DNA of 64,000 nucleotides from the NCBI RefSeq assembly GCF_006788895.1, contig NZ_VFRA01000001.1, positions 1,302,001 through 1,366,000 of the forward strand, read 5' to 3'. This DNA is from Rhodoglobus vestalii. Lineage in GTDB: Bacteria > Actinomycetota > Actinomycetes > Actinomycetales > Microbacteriaceae. Below, piece by piece: positions 26,971 through 34,874 of the stretch. The position numbers and the translations under genes were made by a program. Below the pieces are notes generated by a model. It was not told the DNA's origin. It did no database searches and worked only from the letters and a program-made list of their open reading frames with translations. Within the stretch, counting starts at the first letter, position 1; each line of letters starts with the position of its first letter.

Positions 26971-28068
26971 GCCGAAGAGGTCGTTCGCGACGGTGCGATG
27001 CACTGACTCTGGGTTCGACGGGTGATAGATGCCGGCGAGCACGTCGCGCTGCAACCGGGCGAGTTCGCTGGTGTTGCGGAACGCGCCGGCCCCGGCCGAG
27101 CGCATGACCTGTTCGACGACGTGGCGGGAGGTTTCAACGCTGCGCTGTTTGAGGCCGGTGAGTTTGCGGAACCATCCCATGCCGTGATCGACGAGCCCAT
27201 CTACGTCATTGACAACACTGTGGATTTGGGGTTCGAGGGCGTCGAGGGCGAGGGCGGCGTCGGCCATGCGCCACCGCAGGTCAGGGTTCTCGGAGTACTG
27301 GTCTCCGGTCATGGCTGAGCTGCGCTGCTGCAGTGCTTCGACGCCGAGTTGGAGGGCACGATCGGCGATTCCCGCATAGACGGAGGCGATGAGTGACAAG
27401 AAGTTGGCGAAGATTGCGAAGATGAAGGGGTCAGCGTTGGGGCCAACCGGGAGCACCCGGACAACGCGGTTGGCGGGCACGAAGGCGCCGTCGAGCACGG
27501 TGGTGTGGCTTTGGCTGGCCCGCATTCCGAGGGTGTCCCAGTCGTTGAGGGAGCGCCATCCGGGGCTGTCTCGTGAGATGAAACCGTGGACGAGGGTTTC
27601 GGTGCCGTCTTCGGCGGTGTGTTTGCCGAAGGTTCCGAGTTGGGTCCACGCTGGCGACAGTGAGGTGGAGACTTTCGTGCCGGTGAAGGTGTAACCGCCT
27701 TCGACGGTTTCGGCGGTGGTGAGGGAGTCCCACATGACGAGGTCGTTGCCGGGTTCGCTGAGGCCGAGGGCGAACACTTTTCCGGCTTCGGCATCGGCGA
27801 GTAGCCAGTCGAGGCTGGTGTCGCCACGTTCGTGGAGTGCCCAGGCAACGCCGATCCAGACGAGGTGCATGTTGATGCCGAGGGCGGTGGCGGGGGCGTA
27901 GGCGGCGAGTAGTCGTTGGTCGTCGGAGAGTTCGCGCAGGCTGCGCGGTTTCAGGTAGCCGACGGCACGCAACTCTTGCAGGTCTTCGGTGAAGAAGATG
28001 TTCTCGCGGTCGTAGCGTGCGGCGCGCGAACGGATGCGGTCAAGCAGTGCAGGGGTGAGAACCGTCAT
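26965..28068 (-). CDS. acyl-CoA dehydrogenase-family flavoprotein
   Basis: The 367-residue protein has the acyl-CoA dehydrogenase layout: an N-terminal helical domain, a middle beta domain (ALGLSEPGNDL, YTFTGTKVSTSLSPAW, DTLGMRASQSHTTVLDGAFVP) and a C-terminal helical bundle. It lacks an obvious catalytic glutamate context of classical ACADs and resembles the DszC/NcnH-like or monooxygenase side of the superfamily. It may use FAD or FMN. It stands alone, converging on cydDC. Its physiological substrate is unknown. Confidence 0.8.
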   Translation of the reverse strand: MTVLTPALLDRIRSRAARYDRENIFFTEDLQELRAVGYLKPRSLRELSDDQRLLAAYAPATALGINMHLVWIGVAWALHERGDTSLDWLLADAEAGKVFALGLSEPGNDLVMWDSLTTAETVEGGYTFTGTKVSTSLSPAWTQLGTFGKHTAEDGTETLVHGFISRDSPGWRSLNDWDTLGMRASQSHTTVLDGAFVPANRVVRVLPVGPNADPFIFAIFANFLSLIASVYAGIADRALQLGVEALQQRSSAMTGDQYSENPDLRWRMADAALALDALEPQIHSVVNDVDGLVDHGMGWFRKLTGLKQRSVETSRHVVEQVMRSAGAGAFRNTSELARLQRDVLAGIYHPSNPESVHRTVANDLFGG

Positions 28069-28077
28069 GGGTCAACG

Positions 28078-28372
28078 CTACTGTGCCGGGCTGCGCGCTA
28101 TCTCTCCGACCCACTCGTTGAGTGTTGCCAGCGCTTCGGCAAGACCGATGCTGACTCCTGCTTGATCCGCAGGTTTTTGCCACGCCTTTGCCCAACTTTG
28201 CCACGAGATGAGTTCCGGCGGCCATGCGCGCGGCTTGAGCCCGAGCATCTCGGCCGAGACGATCAAATGCCTGATCGGTCTTCTTTGCGGCCGTGTTGAC
28301 AAACGAGTTGAGAGCTGCTGTGTTCTTGGGTGGCGCCTCACGTGGAGGTAGGCCGTGGAAGGCGCCGGTCAC
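28078..28372 (-). pseudogene. decayed AbiEii-like nucleotidyltransferase toxin
   Basis: Two overlapping minus-strand frames each hold one end of what looks like an AbiEii-type partner. From 28372 one frame reads PKNTAALNSFVNTAAKKTDQ, like the family N-terminus. Another frame ending at 28078 reads LIVSAEMLGLKPRAWPPEL and SIGLAEALATLNEWVGEI, like its C-terminus. About 100 codons remain of the usual about 300, and the nucleotidyltransferase core is missing, so an internal deletion plus frameshift is inferred. It overlaps the abiEi stop by 4 bp, as an intact partner gene would. Confidence 0.55.
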
Positions 28373-28902
28373 AGGTTGGTCTCCAACTCGCTCAGTTCTG
28401 CGGCTGTTAGCTGCCCGCGCGCGCGCGCCGCTTCAATTGCCTGACGCAGAAGATGCCGTGGCACCTTTGTCGCGATGCCTTGCTCGATCGCCGTGAACAC
28501 CGTGACGACAGGAATCCCTTCCCACCGGGTTCGTTCCCCTGGCGAAATGTGATCGCTATGCAGCTGCACACCAGTGATGCTTCTACGGACACGATGCTTT
28601 CCGACATTGACGTGGATAACCTCAGGGTTAATGTCGCAGAGGTCGTGCGCGAGCAGCGCAGTGTCGTGGGAAAGGATCGCGTCAGGCGCCCCGGTTGCCA
28701 GCACTGCGCGCATGTAGTCGTCGCGCTCAGTTTGAGGGAGCTCCGGAAACCGATAGAGCCCGTGCGAGACGCGTTCCAGCCTCGCCCGTGATGCAAGCTT
28801 GGCTAGTTCCACTGCCGAGAAACCCAGCTCTCGCACATCCTGAGTGGTGACGAATCCGTACTGTGTCGTGGCGATTGGCCAGAGTTCTGTTCGCAAAGTC
28901 AT
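28369..28902 (-). CDS. AbiEi-type antitoxin / transcriptional regulator
   Basis: This is a 177-residue protein with an N-terminal winged HTH typical of type IV AbiEi antitoxins (YGFVTTQDVRELGFSAVELAKLA, LERVSHGLYRFPELP) followed by the AbiEi C-terminal domain (ILSHDTALLAHDLCDINP, VVTVFTAIEQGI). The gene is intact although the adjoining toxin gene is broken. AbiEi proteins bind inverted repeats in their own promoter, and a near-perfect 28-bp palindrome lies 15 bp upstream of the start. It now probably survives as an autoregulated orphan. Confidence 0.82.
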   Translation of the reverse strand: MTLRTELWPIATTQYGFVTTQDVRELGFSAVELAKLASRARLERVSHGLYRFPELPQTERDDYMRAVLATGAPDAILSHDTALLAHDLCDINPEVIHVNVGKHRVRRSITGVQLHSDHISPGERTRWEGIPVVTVFTAIEQGIATKVPRHLLRQAIEAARARGQLTAAELSELETNL

Positions 28903-28916
28903 GGTTCCTCCGTTCC

Positions 28917-28944
28917 AAAACTATACCAAAATTGGTATAGTTTT
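28917..28944. promoter_or_regulatory. 28-bp palindromic operator of abiEi
   Basis: AAAACTATACCAA and its exact complement are separated by 2 bp, giving 13-bp arms. The dyad lies 15 bp before the abiEi start and contains TATACC/GGTATA boxes that could also be promoter elements. AbiEi autoregulation through inverted repeats is known for the family. Confidence 0.7.
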
Positions 28945-29093
28945 GACATACCTGAGCGAGCAGGGTTCAGATCGGTTCTCGCTACCACGCGAACCGGAAC
29001 AACCTCGTGATTTACAATTCCGACGGAAGCGAAGTCACACTCACTGCCAGATTCTTGGGTGCCGCTCCAAGAGTACGAGCGGCGACCACGAGG

Positions 29094-29366
29094 TCAACTC
29101 GCTATCGGCACAACGTTGGGCTGTGGTTTCTGGCGCTCGTTCCACAGGTCGTAGCTGGTCTGCATGCCGAGCCATAGCTCTGCGCTGGTGCCGAGCAAGA
29201 TTCCGAGGCGCACAGCCATGTCCGCTGTGACTGATGCATGACCGTTGCGGATGCGCGACAGAGTCGCCCGCGTAACGCTAAGTCGTCGAGCGACTTCGGC
29301 GAGACTGATGTCGCCGAGGTAATCCTCCAGCAACAGGCCGGGGTGGGGAGGGTTATGCATGCTCAT
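29094..29366 (-). CDS. higA: HigA-family antitoxin (orphan)
   Basis: This is a 90-residue XRE-type DNA-binding antitoxin: PHPGLLLEDYLGDISLAEVARRL, VTRATLSRIRNGHASVTADMAVRLG and the C-terminal SAELWLGMQTSYDLW of HigA. The ATG at 29366 sits behind AAAGGG; a longer in-frame start lies at 29390. No HigB ribonuclease is found upstream, where it should be, nor downstream in the 190-bp gap to abiEi. It may therefore be a solitary regulator left after toxin loss. Confidence 0.85.
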   Translation of the reverse strand: MSMHNPPHPGLLLEDYLGDISLAEVARRLSVTRATLSRIRNGHASVTADMAVRLGILLGTSAELWLGMQTSYDLWNERQKPQPNVVPIAS

Positions 29367-29399
29367 TGTTCTTGACCCTTTCTTAGTCAACGCTCGGCG

Positions 29400-29813
29400 C
29401 TAGGCGCTCTTCTGCAGCGCGTCGGCGTTCTCGGCCTTGCTCAGTTGTTGCACACGTTGGGGCGAAAGCCCCAGCACGATTCCGGCGTCTTTGTAGGTGA
29501 GGCCTTCTGCGCGAAGGCTTGCAACGGCTCGTCTTGCGTAGGCAGCCGCTTCCGCACTTTCTTTGCGGGCTGCCGCCTCAAGTACTTTCGCTCGTTCCCA
29601 CGAAACGCGAGCTTCGCCCGGTATCTCGACATCGAGAGCAACATCGAACGAATCGGGCTTAGCGTCCAGCCAAAGCCCAATTACCTCTCGAGCGACTTCC
29701 TCGATCTCAGTCGCACTGCGCGCCTGGCCCACGGTATCGAGTTCGGGCACTTGCACGAACCACCAGCGGCCATCTTTGCGAGCAGTGACGTCGTATGTCT
29801 TTCGGTTCGCCAT
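29400..29813 (-). CDS. hicB: HicB-family antitoxin
   Basis: The 137-residue antitoxin has an N-terminal degenerate RNase-H-like HicB fold (WWFVQVPELDTVGQARSATEIEEVAREVI) and a C-terminal HTH (EGLTYKDAGIVLGLSPQRVQQLS) for autoregulation. It starts 10 bp after the hicA stop, and the toxin-first order is typical of hicAB. Confidence 0.8.
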   Translation of the reverse strand: MANRKTYDVTARKDGRWWFVQVPELDTVGQARSATEIEEVAREVIGLWLDAKPDSFDVALDVEIPGEARVSWERAKVLEAAARKESAEAAAYARRAVASLRAEGLTYKDAGIVLGLSPQRVQQLSKAENADALQKSA

Positions 29814-29823
29814 GGTTGTTCCC

Positions 29824-30066
29824 CTATCGCCAGTTTTGCGGGGTCTCCGGCAGCTTTTTCATCAGTTGCCCAACGACTCCCGCGCTCACTTCCCCGTGGC
29901 GCGGTATCGATTCTCTTACTGACGCGTCGGGCAGTCCCCACATTTCGTGGCTACCCTTTGCGCCCCGAAGGAAGACCCAGCCATTTGCCTCCACTACCTT
30001 GATGACATCTCGGTACTTCTGCGGCTTCTCGCGTAAGCTTGGTCTAGCCCCACTTGATTTTTCCAT
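29824..30066 (-). CDS. hicA: HicA-family mRNA interferase toxin
   Basis: This is an 80-residue toxin with a dsRBD-like fold. The catalytic-type histidine is H40 in the RGAKGSHEMW motif, and the C-terminal block IPRHGEVSAGVVGQLMKKL is intact. ATG 30066 overlaps the stop of the HsdR fragment upstream (TGATG), so its translation may be coupled to that remnant. HicB directly follows. The intact histidine suggests an active toxin. Confidence 0.82.
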   Translation of the reverse strand: MEKSSGARPSLREKPQKYRDVIKVVEANGWVFLRGAKGSHEMWGLPDASVRESIPRHGEVSAGVVGQLMKKLPETPQNWR

Positions 30067-30419
30067 CAAGCCCCACTAGACGAAATGGTGGACTCACGCT
30101 CTACCGCGTACCGCGGCGCCATCGACTCCATCTGTTCCATGACCAACTTGATGGCTTCGGGCTGCTTGTCTGGCGGGTACCCGTTGAGCACGAGGAGCCG
30201 TTTGATGGAGGAGCGCAGTTTGGCGCGCACGTCGTCGCGCACGGTCCAGTCGGTTCGCACATCACGACGCATCACTTGTACGAGACCCCGTGCAATGTCG
30301 GCGAGTTTGCCTCCACCTTGCAGGTCGACGGCGGATTCGTTTTGGGTGACGGCGTCGTAGAAGGCCCGCTGGCTCACCACGTTGTTGCGGGTGGCTTTGG
30401 TTGATTCTTTGGTGAGCAT
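30066..30419 (-). pseudogene. C-terminal remnant of type I restriction endonuclease HsdR
   Basis: The 117-codon frame matches only the extreme C-terminal domain of HsdR: STKATRNNVVSQRAFYDAV, DIARGLVQVMRR, DWTVRDDVRAKLRSSIKRLL and GYPPDKQPEA. The in-frame codons just upstream hit a stop (TGA) within 15 bp, and no motor or nuclease domain, HsdM or HsdS is present. It is therefore a truncated relic of a lost restriction-modification system. It runs directly into hicA. Confidence 0.75.
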
Positions 30420-30778
30420 GACGCGCCCTTCTCAATAGAGCCAGATCTCGGGATGCAGGCTCGCCGAGTAACCCGACAGCGCGAGAAGGCAGTGCGGGGC
30501 GGGCCACAACGGCACCGCCCCGCACGTATGAGCCGGCACCCCCCATTACAAAAATCGCTCAAATGTGTAACACTCATTTACACCCGAATTACCGTTTTAC
30601 CCGAAACACCCGAAACACGGCAACACCCGAATCACGGCGACACCCGAATCATGGCAACACCCGAGCTAGCGCCAACACCCCAAGCATCACCCGCTATAAC
30701 CCACCTTGCAGTCCCCCGAACTAGCAATATCTCGCCGAGTACGCACTCGCCCTTGCATTCACCCATCAAGGACCCCTC
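30420..30778. other. 359-bp intergenic region with tandem repeats
   Basis: This is the gap between the HsdR relic and the TM2 gene. It has lower GC than its surroundings at 30545-30600. It holds the 17-bp tandem repeats listed separately, and no convincing gene or RNA. A GGA-rich site (AAGGACC) precedes the TM2 ATG. Confidence 0.6.
30604..30671. repeat. four tandem copies of a 17-bp unit
   Basis: The copies are AAACACCCGAAACACGG, CAACACCCGAATCACGG, CGACACCCGAATCATGG and CAACACCCGAGCTAGCG, back to back with a shared ACACCCGA core. Further ACCCGAA fragments lie just upstream and CAACACCCC just downstream. Confidence 0.85.
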
Positions 30779-31813
30779 ATGGCCAACCATGCGAAAATTC
30801 CCGTAGAAAGTTCTTCCTCCCCCACCCCCACAGCAACCCGCCGTCGCGATCGTGACCGCGGTCGCGAATCAGCCAAAAAGTTTCGCACCACGTGGCTGCT
30901 CTCACTGCTGCTCGGAACCCTCGCAATTGATCGGTTCTATCTGGGCAAAGTCAGCACCGGCATACTGAAACTCATCACCCTCGGTGGCCTCGGAATCTGG
31001 ACCCTAATCGACCTCATCCTCGTGCTCACCGGAGCACAAAAAGACAAACTGGGTTACCGTCTCGCCGGCTACGAACAGAACAAAACACTCGCCGTGATTG
31101 TCACCGGAATTCTTGTCGCCCTCTCTCTCACCGCCGGGGTCATCAACGCCGGCACCATCGCGAGCACCATCGCCAACACAGCGGCCAGCCAACTCGCCCT
31201 GATGCCCAACAGCAGTGCACCCATCACCGACGAAACCTCCACCGAGACAGACCCCACACGAAGCTGGGCGGATGACATCTTCGGCGCCTTCGACACCGTC
31301 ACCGAAAAAGGTACCGGCGATAGCCTCATCGCCCTCCCCGAAGGCGCAAGAGCCGGAATCGTCACCGCAACCCATGACGGCGGTGGCAATTTTGCGCTCA
31401 GCCCAGTCGACACCAACCACTCCTCCACCGGTGACCTCCTGGTCAACACCGTCGGCACCTACACCGGCACCACCGTCTTCGGCTTCAGCCCCCTCGGCGA
31501 CGCCACCACCCTCCAAGTCACCGCTAATGGCAACTGGCGCATCACCATCGCGCCCCTCTCCGCCGCGCCCGCGCTCGGTGCAACCGGAACAGGCGACGCC
31601 GTCTACCTGTACACCGGCGAAACCGCGACACTGAGCGCAACCCACGACGGCAGAAGCATCTTCTCAGTAGTCGAAAAGACCACCCACACGGGCTCGTTCG
31701 GCCTCCTCATCAACGAACTCGGTGCCTACACCGGAACGGTGCCACTCAGTTCTGGGCCCTCCGTCGTCAGCGTCACCGCCGACGGCAACTGGACCCTCCA
31801 ACAAACTTTTTAG
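30779..31813 (+). CDS. TM2-domain membrane protein with duplicated extracellular module
   Basis: This 344-residue protein has a basic N-terminal segment (residues 21-35), a TM2 domain (about 36-95, with LLGTLAIDRFYLGKVSTGIL and GLGIWTLIDLILVL), a third membrane helix (about 103-124), and an extracellular region of about 200 residues. The latter holds two related modules (about 178-257 and 270-341), each starting GTGD and sharing ATHDG, F, YTGT and ADGNW/ANGNW positions. TM2 proteins are of unclear function; the modules may be ligand- or wall-binding. ATG 30779 follows AAGGA. Confidence 0.8.
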   Translation: MANHAKIPVESSSSPTPTATRRRDRDRGRESAKKFRTTWLLSLLLGTLAIDRFYLGKVSTGILKLITLGGLGIWTLIDLILVLTGAQKDKLGYRLAGYEQNKTLAVIVTGILVALSLTAGVINAGTIASTIANTAASQLALMPNSSAPITDETSTETDPTRSWADDIFGAFDTVTEKGTGDSLIALPEGARAGIVTATHDGGGNFALSPVDTNHSSTGDLLVNTVGTYTGTTVFGFSPLGDATTLQVTANGNWRITIAPLSAAPALGATGTGDAVYLYTGETATLSATHDGRSIFSVVEKTTHTGSFGLLINELGAYTGTVPLSSGPSVVSVTADGNWTLQQTF

Positions 31814-32832
31814 GCTCGGATGCTGGACTGGCCGCCGGGCAGAACCCGCTTCACCACATCCATCAGCGTCAGCACCCCCACCAACGAATCGGCGAGCTCC
31901 ACCACAGCCAACTGCACCCGACGCTCCCGCATCTGACGCAACACCTCATAGACCGGTGCCGACTCAGAAACCCTAAATGCGGGGCGAGCAAACGACGCAG
32001 CCAGCTCATCATCCGGAGCCAACAGGGTGTCACGCACGTGCACCACCGACGACACCGTTCCCGCAGCATCCATCAGCAGAATACGCAAGTGACCAGACCG
32101 TTCGGCGATCGACCGCACCTCAGCAACCGTCGCGCCGACCGACACTGAGGTGGGCGCCCCATCCGAAGCCACCATGCCACCAGCAGTGAGCGACTGAAGG
32201 GCAATTACCTCAGAAATTTGGGTGCGCAACGCCGGCTCAAAGACGCCCGCCTGCGTGGAGTACTCCACCAAGTGGCGAATAGTTTCCGCATCGCGGCCCC
32301 CCACCGCAGCCTTCTCAACCGGTTGCACCCCACTGCGAAGAACCAGAGCATTCGCGATGCTATTGATCCACCTCAAGAAAGGTCGGAATGGCCAAATAAA
32401 GGCGCGGGCAGGAATACCGATGATCGTTGCCGCGAGCTCCGGATGCGCGATTGCCCACGACTTGGGAACCATCTCGCCAACCACCAGATGCAGGAACGTC
32501 ACCAGCAGCAGCGAAAGCGCGAACGCAGCACCACCCGCAAGCCACTCGGGGGCACCCCACGACGCAAAGAGCGGACCAAGCCAGCCATCGACGAACGGCT
32601 TCGTGATCGCACCCAGCGCAAACGTGCACGCTGTGATGCCCAACTGTGCACCGGCCAGCATGATCGTCAGCTCATTCATCCCGCGAAGAGCAGCACGCGC
32701 CGACGCACTCTCCGGCGCAGCCGCCTCGATCCGATGGCGCCGCGCGCCCAACAGAGCAAACTCAATCACCACAAAAAAAGCACTCAGCCCGATAAGAGCA
32801 ACAGTGACAAGAATGACAAGCCCGGCGCTCAT
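31810..32832 (-). CDS. CNNM/CorC-type membrane protein (DUF21 + CBS)
   Basis: This is a 340-residue protein with an N-terminal DUF21 membrane domain (four helices, FVVIEFALLGARRHRIE, LAGAQLGITACTFALG, GEMVPKSWA) and a CBS pair in the C-terminal half. It lacks the C-terminal CorC_HlyC domain present in its neighbour. Related proteins act in Mg2+/Co2+ or Na+-coupled cation efflux. The start overlaps the stop of the upstream paralogue (ATGA), so the two probably form a heteromeric unit. Confidence 0.88.
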   Translation of the reverse strand: MSAGLVILVTVALIGLSAFFVVIEFALLGARRHRIEAAAPESASARAALRGMNELTIMLAGAQLGITACTFALGAITKPFVDGWLGPLFASWGAPEWLAGGAAFALSLLLVTFLHLVVGEMVPKSWAIAHPELAATIIGIPARAFIWPFRPFLRWINSIANALVLRSGVQPVEKAAVGGRDAETIRHLVEYSTQAGVFEPALRTQISEVIALQSLTAGGMVASDGAPTSVSVGATVAEVRSIAERSGHLRILLMDAAGTVSSVVHVRDTLLAPDDELAASFARPAFRVSESAPVYEVLRQMRERRVQLAVVELADSLVGVLTLMDVVKRVLPGGQSSIRA

Positions 32833-34184
32833 CGACCCACCTCTTCAAGGGTCACCCGAACAGTGCGGGGCACATGCCGCTCAATTTCCACAATCTCAAT
32901 CTCGAGGGTGCGCGCCAACTGCACCTCTTCGACAACATCGGAGCCCACAACGGGAAGCTCCACCAGAATGACCTCGCCAACCGCAGGAAGCCTGCCCGCG
33001 GTCGCGATCACCAGACCCGCAATGGTTTCGTAGTCGCCACGGGGAACGTCGCGGCCGGTAACCCGCTCCACTTCATCAATGTGCACATCACCATCGATAA
33101 CCCAGGCCCCCTGGGCATCCATCTCAGCGCCCGCAACATCGTGCGGGTCATGCTCGTCGGCAATCTCGCCGACAAGTTCTTCAGCAAGGTCTTCAATCGT
33201 GACCACCCCCGCGAATCCCCCATACTCATCAATCACACAGGCAAGCTCATTGCGAGTCTGCAACAGATTCTCCAGAGCATCCGTCAGCCGCATGAGCGTC
33301 GGCAACACCAGCGGTTCGCGCATAATGGTGCTCACCGGGCGCCGATCATTAGTTGCGGCACCGAGCACATCGGCCATATGCACGACACCCACAAGCTCAT
33401 CGCGCTCACTGAGCACCGGGTAGCGAGTGTGAGAACTCGCCATGAGAACGCGCACCTCATCCACCGTGGTGTCAGGCCTCACCGCATCAACGCGCACGCG
33501 CGGGATCATCGCATGCTCAACGTCACGATCAGGAAAATCGAGAATGCGACCAAGAAGCACCGAAAGCTCCTCGGGGAGATCGCCACTGACCCGGGAATCC
33601 TCAATAATGTGTTCGAGATCCTCCGAAGTCGCACTCGAATCAACATCGTGCACGGGCGTGACCCGCAGAAGCCGAAGCACCGCATTGGAGGAGGCATCGA
33701 AGAATCGGATGAGCCAGCCAAAGACCGTCAGATAGATGAGCGTTGAGCGGGACAAGCGACGCGAAAGCGGCTCGGGGCTGGCGAGAGCAAGATTCTTCGG
33801 GTAAAGCTCGCCGAAGATCATCTGCACCACCGTCGCCAACAGAAGAGCGCCGACAATGCCGATCGTGATGCCAATGGCGGTCGGCACCCCAGCACCACCC
33901 AGCAGTATGCCAATGGATTCGCCAATGAAAGGCTCAGCCACAAACCCCACGAGCAGACCGGTAACAGTAATACCCAGCTGTGCGCCTGAGAGCATGAATG
34001 AAGTGCGGCGGGTGACCGCAAGCGCTCGCCGAGCCGCCACATCCCCCGTTTCGGCGCGAGAACGCAGCTTGGCGCGATCCACCGACATGTAGGCGAACTC
34101 TTGGGCGACAAAATAGCCATTTGTGGCGATGATGGCAGCCGTGAGCGCGAGACCCAGCAGAAGAACGAGAAGTGCAGTAATCAT
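32829..34184 (-). CDS. CNNM/CorC-type membrane protein (DUF21 + CBS + CorC_HlyC)
   Basis: The 451-residue paralogue of the downstream gene has a DUF21 domain (FVAQEFAYMSVDRAKL, LSGAQLGITVTGLLVG, GELYPKNLALASPE), two CBS motifs (MIPRVRVDAVRPDTTVDEVR, ELACVIDEYGGFAGVVTIEDL) and a C-terminal CorC_HlyC domain (AQGAWVIDGDVHIDEVERV). Such proteins are annotated as haemolysin-like but more likely transport or sense divalent cations. Confidence 0.9.
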   Translation of the reverse strand: MITALLVLLLGLALTAAIIATNGYFVAQEFAYMSVDRAKLRSRAETGDVAARRALAVTRRTSFMLSGAQLGITVTGLLVGFVAEPFIGESIGILLGGAGVPTAIGITIGIVGALLLATVVQMIFGELYPKNLALASPEPLSRRLSRSTLIYLTVFGWLIRFFDASSNAVLRLLRVTPVHDVDSSATSEDLEHIIEDSRVSGDLPEELSVLLGRILDFPDRDVEHAMIPRVRVDAVRPDTTVDEVRVLMASSHTRYPVLSERDELVGVVHMADVLGAATNDRRPVSTIMREPLVLPTLMRLTDALENLLQTRNELACVIDEYGGFAGVVTIEDLAEELVGEIADEHDPHDVAGAEMDAQGAWVIDGDVHIDEVERVTGRDVPRGDYETIAGLVIATAGRLPAVGEVILVELPVVGSDVVEEVQLARTLEIEIVEIERHVPRTVRVTLEEVGR

Positions 34185-34240
34185 CGAGCGATCACCACAC
34201 TCGCAATGTGGTTCTCAAGGTACTGATTGGATTATGGCTG

Positions 34241-34263
34241 GATTCGTCGTTGGATGACGAATC
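34241..34263. other. inverted repeat upstream of the CNNM operon
   Basis: GATTCGTC and GACGAATC are perfect 8-bp arms around a 7-bp spacer, 57 bp before the minus-strand start at 34184. It could be an operator or a 5'-leader hairpin. No M-box-like riboswitch was recognised. Confidence 0.4.
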
Positions 34264-34430
34264 AGTCAGGGTGTGCACTTAGTTAGTCGACGCCTCCGAA
34301 ATGGGTGAAGTTTTATCGTAGCGATAAGTGCGCCGGTGTGGGCTGGGAAGTCGCCGATACTTGCGGGTATGCGCGAGAAGGTGCGGGAGAATACAGACAC
34401 TGTTGCTTCCCGTCAGAAAAGGAAAACACG

Positions 34431-34874
34431 ATGACTGTCACCACCTCCGTCGACGACGCCCACCGCCGGCCAGCCGGAACACCCGACATCACTATCAAGG
34501 CTCTCGGCAAACTGTCGGAAGCACTCGAGGTTGTGGATAATGCCCGCGGCCAGCTCTACTCATTTCATCGGCTCACCGGCAAAGCCGACCTTGCTCTTGG
34601 CGAAGCCGTCGACCTTCTGCGCGAGGCGGGCCACACCGCCATTGCCGACCGGCTCGAGAAGGTAATGGTGGGCCGGAACGTCATTGAGGGGCGGTGGACG
34701 TTCCAAATAGTTGAGGACTATGACGACAACTACTACGCCGCTTTTGCCGCAGAAGAAAAGAAGGCTCGGGATGAGCTTGTTGCCGGCAAGAGGCACATCT
34801 TTGAAGCGGAAATGAAAGAGGATCGTCGCACCCACAGCAAACGCCACCATGAGGCCACACCGCACGAATCCTAA
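34431..34874 (+). CDS. conserved hypothetical protein, soluble helical
   Basis: This 147-residue protein starts at ATG 34431 behind AAAGGAAAA; a longer in-frame reading from 34305 lacks such a site. It is predicted mostly helical and charged, with IKALGKLSEALEVVDNARGQLYSFHRLTGKADLAL and a His/Arg-rich C-terminus, read here in short pieces such as SEALEVVDNARGQLY and FHRLTGKADLALGEAV. No enzyme motif or membrane segment is visible. It converges on mnhG with a 4-bp overlap. Similar small proteins appear in actinobacteria, but no function is known to me. Confidence 0.7.
   Translation: MTVTTSVDDAHRRPAGTPDITIKALGKLSEALEVVDNARGQLYSFHRLTGKADLALGEAVDLLREAGHTAIADRLEKVMVGRNVIEGRWTFQIVEDYDDNYYAAFAAEEKKARDELVAGKRHIFEAEMKEDRRTHSKRHHEATPHES

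Noticed and set aside
28844..29230. 128-codon + strand frame across the abiEi/higA gap
   Set aside because: It runs antisense into higA, starts in abiEi and has no recognisable motif.
30604..30671. CRISPR-like array
   Set aside because: The 17-bp units are directly adjacent with no unique spacers and no cas genes nearby.
34185..34430. Mg2+ riboswitch before the CNNM operon
   Set aside because: Only one simple hairpin is visible, with no M-box-like architecture.
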